This document shows, in pieces, positions 1-4,626 of a DNA stretch of 5,316 bases; the first letter of the stretch is position 1; the number at the start of each line of letters is the position of its first letter. The DNA lies in NCBI GenBank assembly GCA_017382555.1, contig JAFOAB010000132.1:1-5316 (forward strand), read 5' to 3'. The stretch comes from Clostridia bacterium (GTDB lineage Bacteria; Bacillota; Clostridia; Oscillospirales; CAG-272). A program made the translations under genes and the position numbers. The notes beneath the pieces are model-generated. The model did no database searches. It was not told where the DNA came from and was given only the letters and a program-made list of their open reading frames with translations.

Positions 1-9
1 ATATTCGGA

Positions 10-279
10 TTACTTACGGATGCCGAGCTTAGCGATGATAGCGCGGTAACGCTCGATATCCTTCTTCTGAAGGTATGCAAGAAGATTACGGCGATGACCT
101 ACCATCTTAAGAAGGCCGCGACGGCTGTGATGGTCCTTGGGGTTAGCCTTAAGATGCTCGTTAAGGGAGTTGATACGGGTGGTAAGAATAGCAACCTGTA
201 CCTCGGGAGATCCGGTGTCGCCCTCATGAGTAGCGTAGGTAGTGATAATTTCCTGCTTAGTGTCCTTCTGGAGTGCCAT
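10..279 (-). CDS. rpsO: 30S ribosomal protein S15
   Basis: Complete 89-residue S15, the usual length. It binds the central domain of 16S rRNA early in 30S assembly. The sequence carries the family signature: G20-D-T-G-S-P-E-V-Q at 20-28, then KDHHSRRGLL at 48-57, MVG and RR at 59-64, and LGIR near the C-terminus. The residues used by the family for rRNA contact are present: T22, G23 and Q28 for the three-way junction, and H42, D49 and S52 for the G-U/G-C site (E. coli numbering plus one for Met). The start ATG is preceded by AGAGGTGA at good spacing. The gene has its own promoter and leader and is not obviously co-transcribed with the upstream oxidoreductase genes. In many Firmicutes pnp follows rpsO; that position lies outside the window, so it cannot be checked here. 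Confidence 0.98.
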   Translation of the reverse strand: MALQKDTKQEIITTYATHEGDTGSPEVQVAILTTRINSLNEHLKANPKDHHSRRGLLKMVGHRRNLLAYLQKKDIERYRAIIAKLGIRK

Positions 280-385
280 AGTTTTTCACCTCTTTTTAAT
301 ATTTCCGATGTCACAGAGGGCGGGCAGGTGATTACCCCAAAAGGCTTGGGGATTTTTAGCCGCAGTCCGTGGCAAAGGTTCACAG
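280..385 (-). promoter_or_regulatory. rpsO 5' leader with possible SD-sequestering structure
   Basis: About 105 nt lie between the predicted transcription start (near 384) and the rpsO ATG. On the minus strand the leader contains a perfect 6-bp hairpin with a 5-nt loop (335-351, arms CCCCAA and TTGGGG). Just downstream is TCACCT (326-331), the exact complement of the AGGTGA core of the rpsO Shine-Dalgarno sequence (286-291). Pairing of the two would hide the ribosome binding site. It is established that S15 represses its own translation through leader RNA structures in several bacteria, with different structures in different lineages. That this leader does so is an inference; I could not match it to a specific known S15 leader class. 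Confidence 0.45.
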
Positions 386-390
386 CTGAC

Positions 391-419
391 ATTCTAACAC
401 ATATTTTTTCAATTGTAAA
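391..419 (-). promoter_or_regulatory. sigma-A-type promoter of rpsO
   Basis: On the minus strand, TTTACA (414-419) and TAGAAT (391-396) are separated by exactly 17 nt. Each matches the -35 and -10 consensus at five of six positions. A TG one base before the -10 makes it an extended -10. The DNA upstream (420-470) is rich in A and T runs, as expected of an UP element in front of a ribosomal protein gene. Predicted start of transcription is near 384. Confidence 0.7.
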
Positions 420-494
420 TAGGAAAAAGTAAATTTTTTGCGCTATTTTTTAAGATTCTTTACGATTTTTAACGTTATCGCCATTCCCGATGTA

Positions 495-517
495 GGGGAC
501 GGCGCCCCCGACGTCCC
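495..517. repeat. GC-rich dyad at left edge of the intergenic repeat
   Basis: GGGAC (496-500) pairs with GTCCC (513-517) around a core containing the palindrome GGCGCC (501-506). An alternative stem pairs GGGG (495-498) with CCCC (505-508). It stands out sharply from the AT-rich DNA on either side. From memory, similar GGGGAC-to-GTCCC segments recur between genes of gut Clostridia, so it may be part of the same mobile or repeated unit. No T-run follows on either strand, so it is not a typical intrinsic terminator. Confidence 0.4.
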
Positions 518-596
518 GCAAGTTAAGAGTTTAGAGTTATGAGCTCCGCAAGCAGAACGTTATGATATAACTGCTCTTGGTATTCATACTCCAAAC

Positions 597-609
597 GATG
601 CGAAGCATC
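597..609. repeat. perfect small hairpin GATGC-gaa-GCATC
   Basis: A five-base-pair perfect stem with a three-base loop lies just inside the right heptamer arm. It is about 35 nt downstream of the quinone oxidoreductase stop codon, where a terminator for the minus-strand operon would be expected. On that strand it is followed by GTTTGG rather than a run of T, so termination would be weak at best. Confidence 0.4.
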
Positions 610-643
610 TTATAACTTATAACTCATAACTTGCCGAAGGCAA

Positions 644-1657
644 TCACAGCTGCGCGCCTTGTGCGCGCTCTCTCCCGTTAATGGTCATAACGACCTTGCC
701 GACGTTTTCATTGCGGTAGAGAATGGCCTGTGCCTCCTCCGCCTCGGTTATGGGAAGCACCTTGTAGATCGTTGGCTTTACCTCACCCGTCTCGATCTTC
801 GGGTATACGTCGCGCACTATACCGGCGAGAATTTGCGCCTTTACCTCGGGCGCGCGAGAGCGGAGCGTGCTGCCGATTATCCTTATATTGCGCACGTAAA
901 CGGTTCGAAGATCTATCTCCGTTATGCTTCCCGCAAGCGCGGCAATCATTATCCATCTTGCACCTCGTGCAAGGTACGGCAGGCACTTACCCATCCCCTC
1001 ACCGCCGACGCAGTCGATGGCAACGTCCACGGGATGCCCGTTATCAAGCTCCTCCTTCAGGGCGAGGGTGATATCCTCCCTTTCGGTAACTATCACTCTG
1101 TCGGCATTCAGATGCGCTATCTTCTTTGCCTTTTCTTCGGAGCGAACGGTGGTTATAACGCGTATGCCGAAGCTTTTCGCCATAGGTATCATCACGCTTG
1201 CAAGGCCGGAGCCGCCCGCAAAGACCAGCAGCGTTTCGCCCGCCTTTATGCCGCCCTCGATAAAGAGATTGAGGTAGGAGGTGGCAAACGCCTCGGGGAT
1301 CGACGCCGCCTCCTCCATCGTGCAATTTTCAGGCACGGGCATAAGCATATCGTATCTTACCGCAACGTATTCGGCATAACCGCCGCCGCCGAGGAGGGCG
1401 CAGACCTTATCGCCCACCTTGAAGCGCGAGTTTTTTTGCGCCTCGGCTCCCATCGCCTCGATAATACCGGAAATTTCAAGCCCCATCCATTCGGGGGAGC
1501 CGGGAGGCGGAGGGTATTTACCCTCTCTTTGCAAAAGATCGGCACGGTTGATCGCCGTAGCCGAGATACGCACAAGCACCTCGTCGCTTTTTATTATAGG
1601 ATCCGGAACGTCATCCCATCTTAAGGACCGATCGTCATTTATAAGTATCGCTTTCAT
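644..1657 (-). CDS. PIG3-type NAD(P)H quinone oxidoreductase (zinc-free MDR)
   Basis: 337 residues; medium-chain dehydrogenase/reductase fold. Residues 36-53 (INRADLLQREGKYPPPPG) are the hallmark of the PIG3-type quinone oxidoreductase subfamily, and the length is close to that family's (about 325). GDKVCALLGGGGYAEYV (82-98) and the EAASIPEAFATSYLNLF block (116-132) are also typical. No zinc-binding cysteines are present, as expected. The nucleotide-binding loop is GGSGLAS (148-154), where the family usually has GASGVG, so one glycine is replaced by alanine. Family members reduce quinones or activated carbonyl substrates with NAD(P)H in the cytoplasm; the substrate here is unknown. I chose the ATG at 1657 because GGAGAG precedes it at proper spacing. 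An in-frame ATG at 1678 would overlap the upstream gene and add seven residues outside the conserved fold. The start lies one nucleotide after the Gfo/Idh stop codon. The hydrophilic tail after residue 327 looks lineage-specific. Confidence 0.9.
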   Translation of the reverse strand: MKAILINDDRSLRWDDVPDPIIKSDEVLVRISATAINRADLLQREGKYPPPPGSPEWMGLEISGIIEAMGAEAQKNSRFKVGDKVCALLGGGGYAEYVAVRYDMLMPVPENCTMEEAASIPEAFATSYLNLFIEGGIKAGETLLVFAGGSGLASVMIPMAKSFGIRVITTVRSEEKAKKIAHLNADRVIVTEREDITLALKEELDNGHPVDVAIDCVGGEGMGKCLPYLARGARWIMIAALAGSITEIDLRTVYVRNIRIIGSTLRSRAPEVKAQILAGIVRDVYPKIETGEVKPTIYKVLPITEAEEAQAILYRNENVGKVVMTINGRERAQGAQL

Positions 1658-1658
1658 A

Positions 1659-2678
1659 TTACTCTCCGTCAAATCCACAGCATTTCATAATCGTTTTAAA
1701 CAGCTCAAGCTCGTATTCAAGCGTGTACGGATTTTCCTTCTCACCGCGCACCATAGCGGCAAACGCACGCATCATATCGCGGTAACGCTGGAACGGCTCG
1801 CTTTGCTCGGTCTCGGTTGCAACCTTACCGTCGCGGCGGAAGCATTCGGTCTTTTTTGTTGTCTGCATATATTTTTCCGTTGCGCCTGCGGCAGGTGCCT
1901 CAAGAGGCTTTATCTCCACGGTGCGCTTTTCACCGCAGATAACGAGCTGACGTCTGCCAAAGCCGCCAAGCTCCGTGCCGCCCATACGTATCACCGCAAT
2001 GGAATTGGGATATTGCATTACCGCAAAGCCGAGGTCCTCCGTATCCACACCGTCTATGCCCGTTGCCGTATTCAGCGGAATCACCCTATCGGGCACGCCC
2101 TTAATGAGCATAACGAGGTCAACGAGGTGACAGCCGAGGTAGAACATCATACCGCCCTTAAAGGAGCCGAACCACTCACGCGTAGTTTTGGAATCAAGGC
2201 GGCTCATATGCGCTTCAACGCTGTATATATGTCCAAGCTCCCCATCGCGTGCGCGCTTTACCGCATCGGCAACAAAGGGATTGTAGCGATACATATAGCC
2301 GATGTGAAGCACCGTGCCGTTTTTTCTCACCGTTTCGACAAGGCGCTCGAAATCCTCCACGCTTTGGCTTCCCGGCTTTTCCATATGTATATGCTTGCCG
2401 TGGTCGGCGGCCATTTGCGCGTATTTGAGAAGATGTATCTCGTCCGTCTCCACCGTAACGGCCTCTATTTCGGGATCGTTCAGTATCTCGTCAAGCGTAA
2501 GCTCCCGATAGCCCGCAAAGGCACGCGCAATTTTATCCGCGCAGGTCTCGCGCTCGTCCTCCACTATTGCATATCCCACTATCTCAAACTCGTCGGAGCA
2601 TACCGAAAGCGTGTGGAACACCTCGGGTGCGTGGCTGTAGCGGTTCATTCCTATCTGCGCTATTTTTATTTTTTTCAT
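1659..2678 (-). CDS. Gfo/Idh/MocA family oxidoreductase, atypical motifs
   Basis: 339 residues, the usual length for the family. It has an N-terminal Rossmann domain (about 1-120) and a C-terminal alpha/beta substrate domain. The family motif EKP is at 100-102 (HMEKPGSQS), followed by GYMYRYNP (127-134), in which RYNP is family-typical. The active-site helix is GGMMFYLGCHLVD (175-187): H184 and D187 are kept, but Y180 replaces the first Asp of the usual DxGxHxxD. The dinucleotide loop reads IGMNRYSHA (9-17) instead of GxGxxG. Relatives are NAD(P)-dependent dehydrogenases of sugars, inositols and biliverdin-like compounds; no substrate can be assigned. The ATG at 2678 was chosen because GGGAGAGG lies nine bases upstream and it leaves one nucleotide after the upstream stop. 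An ATG at 2687 abuts that same ribosome binding site, so it is less likely. Tight spacing on both sides implies one operon with the two MDR genes. Confidence 0.9.
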   Translation of the reverse strand: MKKIKIAQIGMNRYSHAPEVFHTLSVCSDEFEIVGYAIVEDERETCADKIARAFAGYRELTLDEILNDPEIEAVTVETDEIHLLKYAQMAADHGKHIHMEKPGSQSVEDFERLVETVRKNGTVLHIGYMYRYNPFVADAVKRARDGELGHIYSVEAHMSRLDSKTTREWFGSFKGGMMFYLGCHLVDLVMLIKGVPDRVIPLNTATGIDGVDTEDLGFAVMQYPNSIAVIRMGGTELGGFGRRQLVICGEKRTVEIKPLEAPAAGATEKYMQTTKKTECFRRDGKVATETEQSEPFQRYRDMMRAFAAMVRGEKENPYTLEYELELFKTIMKCCGFDGE

Positions 2679-2679
2679 C

Positions 2680-3705
2680 TCACTCATCCTCTCCCATCCC
2701 CGACCAATCGAACTGAACAACGGGGAACGCGGCATTTTTTGCCAGACGGTCATAGACCGCGGGGGCAGCCTTTGGCGTATACGTCTCCTCCACAAGGCGG
2801 GAAAGATTTAATCTGCCAAGGGAAATGAGGCGGATGATCGCCTCGGCATCGTCGCGCTCTGTCCACGCGTTCACGCTTGATTCCGTCTTCGGGCGCGCCA
2901 TCGTGTGCGCACCGACGATGTTTATGCCGGGGCAATGAACCTTTCTGTAATAATCTATGTTAAAATCCGAATTTCTGGTGCATCCGAGAAGCGCAACTCT
3001 GCCGAAGTTTGCCATACAGTCAAGCACCATATCAAGCCCCTGCCCCTTGCCCGTAATTTCAAGGGCAACGTGCGCACCTCCGCCGGTTATCGCCTTTACC
3101 GTCTTAACGAAATCGGCATCAAACGGGTCAAGCGCGCAGTCGGCACCGAGCTTAAGCGCAAGCTCGCGCTTTTCGGGTACGGGGTCCACGGCGATTATCG
3201 GTGCGGCACCCGCCGCACGCAAAAGCTCCACCGATACAAGTCCGAGAAGACCGAGACCCATAACTATCGCGGAGTTACCTATCTCCGTTTTGCATTTGCG
3301 GATGGCACCCATCGGAAAGGTTGCGATATGTACCATCGCTGCCTCGGAAAACGTCATATCATCGGGAATGCGATACACCTGCTTTTCGTTTACCACGACG
3401 TACTCTGCGTGCTTTGTCCACGATGCGGCAACTCTGTCACCAACCTTGACGGTCTTCACTCCCTTGCCGATCGCATCAACGACCGCGCCCGCGCTGTAGC
3501 CGCACTGGCGGGGAAAGCTGACATCGGGAGCGTGTCTGCCACGGACGTTTGGGTCGCCCGTAAGGTTCGCCCTCTCCGTGCCCGCGCTTACCGTGGTAGT
3601 CATTATTTTAATACGAACGTCAAAATCCCCCTTAATTTCGGGGACACTTTTTTCAACAAGCTCCGCAACACAGGGTGAGGTAAAAACTATATTGGTATTC
3701 TTCAT
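2680..3705 (-). CDS. MDR (alcohol dehydrogenase-like) oxidoreductase lacking zinc ligands
   Basis: 341 residues. The N-terminal GroES-like domain contains TTVSAGTERANLTG (37-50) and CGYSAGAVVDAIG (68-80), followed by KVGDRVA (87-93). The Rossmann domain carries VMGLGLLGL (148-156, a complete GxGxxG) and an acidic D174 at the end of strand two, favouring NAD(H). The catalytic zinc ligands are missing: where ordinary members have Cys-x-Ser-Asp this one has A41-G-T-E, and the Gly-His-Glu motif is G69-Y-S. The four-cysteine structural zinc lobe is also absent. The SAGTER and GYS motifs resemble the dehydrogenase half of bi-domain oxidoreductases, in which it is fused to a Gfo/Idh domain; here a Gfo/Idh gene follows one nucleotide later. 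The start at 3705 has an excellent GGAGG ribosome binding site five bases upstream. The frame stays open far upstream, but that stretch overlaps the permease gene. Substrate unknown. Confidence 0.88.
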   Translation of the reverse strand: MKNTNIVFTSPCVAELVEKSVPEIKGDFDVRIKIMTTTVSAGTERANLTGDPNVRGRHAPDVSFPRQCGYSAGAVVDAIGKGVKTVKVGDRVAASWTKHAEYVVVNEKQVYRIPDDMTFSEAAMVHIATFPMGAIRKCKTEIGNSAIVMGLGLLGLVSVELLRAAGAAPIIAVDPVPEKRELALKLGADCALDPFDADFVKTVKAITGGGAHVALEITGKGQGLDMVLDCMANFGRVALLGCTRNSDFNIDYYRKVHCPGINIVGAHTMARPKTESSVNAWTERDDAEAIIRLISLGRLNLSRLVEETYTPKAAPAVYDRLAKNAAFPVVQFDWSGMGEDE

Positions 3706-3747
3706 ATTCCCCTCCGTTCCATGCCCAACGGGCACAGTGACTGTCCT

Positions 3748-3773
3748 ACGCTCATTATCGCACAACCGAGCGT
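3748..3773. repeat. operator-like inverted repeat over the candidate internal promoter
   Basis: ACGCTC (3748-3753) and GAGCGT (3768-3773) form a perfect inverted repeat with half-site centres 20 bp apart, about two helical turns. It encloses the predicted -10 box. The same two half-sites recur in the 18-bp palindrome at 3932-3949. This is the geometry of a dimeric repressor site, but in RNA it could equally be a stem; function is inferred. Confidence 0.35.
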
Positions 3774-3783
3774 GCAAAATCAA
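3754..3783 (-). promoter_or_regulatory. candidate internal promoter for the three oxidoreductase genes
   Basis: On the minus strand TTGATT (3778-3783, four of six consensus bases) is followed after 18 nt by GATAAT (3754-3759, five of six), with a TG one base before the -10. The predicted start near 3747 gives a leader of about 40 nt before the dehydrogenase ATG. The -35 overlaps the permease stop codon. The 74-nt gap here is much longer than the 1-2 nt gaps elsewhere in the cluster, which supports a separate promoter. A TGCCC-aac-GGGCA hairpin (3722-3734) lies in this leader. Confidence 0.4.
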
Positions 3784-4139
3784 GTTTTTTTCTTTTTTAC
3801 TCCCACAAGTCCCACAGCGCCCGAGGCGGCAATGAGAACACCGAAGCCTTTTTTGAGTATACGGGCATCGAGCGCACCTCCGAGGCGCGTGCCGAGATAT
3901 GCGCCGACAACGCCGAACACGCAGAGGAAAACGAGCGTACGTACGCTCGGACGGTGTTTTTTCAGGCTTACGGGCAGGGATGCACCCGCAGAGCAGAGGA
4001 AAAACAGCAAATTCAGCCCCTGCGCGGTAAGCTGAGGCACGTCGCGCACAAGCAGGAGATATATCATAAAAAGCCCACCGCTGCCGACACCCATACCGCT
4101 GAGTATCCCGCACGCGGAGGCGGCAATAATATCAAGCAT
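3780..4139 (-). CDS. half-size TauE/SafE-like membrane permease (second of pair)
   Basis: 119 residues, about half the length of a full TauE/SafE anion permease. It starts with a hydrophobic segment (about 3-30) containing the glycine-rich signature GMGVGSGG (15-22), then hydrophobic segments at about 42-58, 68-88 and 96-114, so it is close to a four-helix repeat unit. VVGAYLGTRLG (77-87) matches the second conserved glycine-rich helix of a unit. The tail is KKKKT. The start at 4139 is preceded by GAGGTGAG, which overlaps the stop of the first permease gene; an ATG at 4184 would overlap that gene by 43 nt. TauE/SafE proteins export sulfite, sulfoacetate or similar organic anions in characterised cases. 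The pair probably assembles into one transporter; the cargo is unknown. The poly-A tract encoding the lysine tail holds a possible frameshift site. Confidence 0.8.
   Translation of the reverse strand: MLDIIAASACGILSGMGVGSGGLFMIYLLLVRDVPQLTAQGLNLLFFLCSAGASLPVSLKKHRPSVRTLVFLCVFGVVGAYLGTRLGGALDARILKKGFGVLIAASGAVGLVGVKKKKT
3792..3798 (-). other. possible -1 frameshift slippery heptamer A AAA AAG
   Basis: At the end of the second permease gene the codons GTA AAA AAG place A AAA AAG exactly in the X XXY YYZ register. This is the heptamer used in E. coli dnaX and in several insertion sequences. A -1 slip bypasses the stop at 3780-3782. It continues without a stop for 29 codons into the dehydrogenase ATG at 3705, giving a fused protein of about 486 residues. 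There is no well-placed stimulatory stem (the nearest begins about 16-18 nt downstream), and the dehydrogenase has its own strong ribosome binding site. Frameshifting is therefore a hypothesis. Confidence 0.25.
3932..3949. repeat. 18-bp perfect palindrome inside the permease gene
   Basis: CGAGCGTACGTACGCTCG is perfectly self-complementary. It lies in the coding sequence for the Ser-Val-Arg-Thr-Leu stretch following the second hydrophobic block of the permease. Its 7-mers CGAGCGT and TACGCTC are both repeated about 180 bp away around the candidate internal promoter (3767-3773 and 3747-3753). It could be a regulator binding site within the gene or a coincidence of codon use. Confidence 0.5.
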
Positions 4140-4141
4140 AC

Positions 4142-4516
4142 TCACCTCAGCATTAAAACTCCCGAAATTATCAAAATACCGCAAAACACCACCCTCAGCA
4201 CCCGCGTGTTGATGCGCGCAAGAATAAGCGAGCCTATAAAGCCACCCACAGCCGCAGGAAGCGCGCAGGGCATAAAATCCGCAAGCGAAAACCTGCCGTC
4301 AGCACCGTAAAAGAGCGCGGACGAGGCAGTAAGCACAAACACCGTACAAAGCGAGGTAACGAACAGCTCCCTCTCCCCCATTTTAGGATATATGCCGCGC
4401 AGTGCGTATATAAGCACGATGCCCGCGCCCGAGCCGACAAGGCCGTTTACCGCCCCTGCCGCGATTCCCACAAGCGAGAGGAGCAATGCCGTTTTAAAAT
4501 TCCTATCCGTTCCCAT
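4142..4516 (-). CDS. half-size TauE/SafE-like membrane permease (first of pair)
   Basis: 124 residues. A short charged N-terminus precedes hydrophobic segments at about 9-38, 51-69, 81-100 and 106-123, matching one four-helix unit of a TauE/SafE permease. The repeat signature GAVNGLVGSGAG (21-32) and the second glycine helix PAAVGGFIGSLILARIN (87-103) are both present. The protein is thus a complete unit, not a fragment of a broken full-length gene. The second half-size gene begins two nucleotides after its stop, with the ribosome binding site of the second gene spanning this stop, so translation is probably coupled. The start at 4516 has GGTGG three bases upstream, a weaker site than others in the window. 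I see no strong promoter in front of it in the 110-bp divergent gap. Substrate unknown; sulfite or sulfonate export is only the family precedent. Confidence 0.8.
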   Translation of the reverse strand: MGTDRNFKTALLLSLVGIAAGAVNGLVGSGAGIVLIYALRGIYPKMGERELFVTSLCTVFVLTASSALFYGADGRFSLADFMPCALPAAVGGFIGSLILARINTRVLRVVFCGILIISGVLMLR

Positions 4517-4560
4517 TTTCCACCAAATGTTAAAAATTCGTTACATTAGTTAAATTTAAG

Positions 4561-4589
4561 TTGTATTTACATACACGTTGTGTTATGAT
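4561..4589 (+). promoter_or_regulatory. candidate ftsK promoter in the divergent gap
   Basis: TTGTAT (4561-4566) and TATGAT (4584-4589) are 17 nt apart, with TG one base before the -10 (extended -10, five of six bases in the -10 box). The predicted start near 4596 leaves a leader of about 30 nt. A small dyad ACAC-gtt-GTGT (4573-4583) fills the spacer. The surrounding 4517-4626 gap is AT-rich and also holds the palindrome TTAAATTTAA (4550-4559). It must also contain whatever drives the permease genes on the other strand. Confidence 0.5.
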
Positions 4590-4626
4590 AAACTATGTAT
4601 CTGTATATATAAAAAAAGGAGAAGCA

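Larger units (their letters stand above)
484..640. repeat. structured intergenic repeat with inverted heptamer arms
   Basis: This non-coding element lies between the end of the quinone oxidoreductase gene and the rpsO promoter. The left arm is three tandem heptamers AGTTAAG, AGTTTAG, AGTTATG (521-541). The right arm is TATAACT, TATAACT, CATAACT (611-631), the inverse complement in register. Antiparallel alignment of the arms gives 16 of 21 Watson-Crick pairs plus two G-T wobbles, extended outward by three more pairs (518-520 with 632-634). Inside are an interrupted hairpin (551-575: AGCA, then GTTAT-gat-ATAAC, then TGCT) and a perfect one (597-609). CCGCAAG occurs twice as a direct repeat (516-522 and 546-552). 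A GC-rich dyad (495-517) sits at the left edge. No coding potential is visible. It may be a MITE- or REP-like interspersed element; without the genome its copy number is unknown. Confidence 0.6.

Noticed and set aside
335..357. Plus-strand intrinsic terminator (CCCCAA-aaggc-TTGGGG followed by ATTTTT)
   Set aside because: It has the right shape, but no plus-strand gene lies upstream; it is better explained as a stem in the minus-strand rpsO leader.
597..609. Strong Rho-independent terminator of the oxidoreductase operon
   Set aside because: The stem is only five base pairs and is not followed by a T-run on the minus strand.
484..640. CRISPR array
   Set aside because: The heptamer units are too short, are contiguous without spacers and lie in inverted orientation; this is not a CRISPR layout.
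659..1624. Plus-strand open frame of 321 codons opposite the quinone oxidoreductase gene
   Set aside because: The minus-strand protein is a clear PIG3-type enzyme; the antisense translation is rich in His and Arg with no recognisable domain.
1419..2828. Plus-strand open frame of 469 codons opposite the Gfo/Idh and quinone oxidoreductase genes
   Set aside because: No family motifs and no matching ribosome binding site; it is antisense to two well-supported genes and arises from their codon bias.
2905..3678. Plus-strand open frame of 257 codons opposite the MDR dehydrogenase gene
   Set aside because: Antisense shadow of a gene with clear Rossmann motifs; no recognisable protein features.
3784..3790. 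Second slippery heptamer A6C at the permease end
   Set aside because: It is out of register: the C falls at codon position two, so tandem slippage in X XXY YYZ form is not possible there.
3706..4113. N-terminal extension of the MDR dehydrogenase up to an ATG at 4113
   Set aside because: The extension overlaps most of the permease gene, is Arg/Cys-rich and unlike any MDR N-terminus, while the ATG at 3705 has a strong ribosome binding site. Only its last 29 codons matter, for the frameshift idea.
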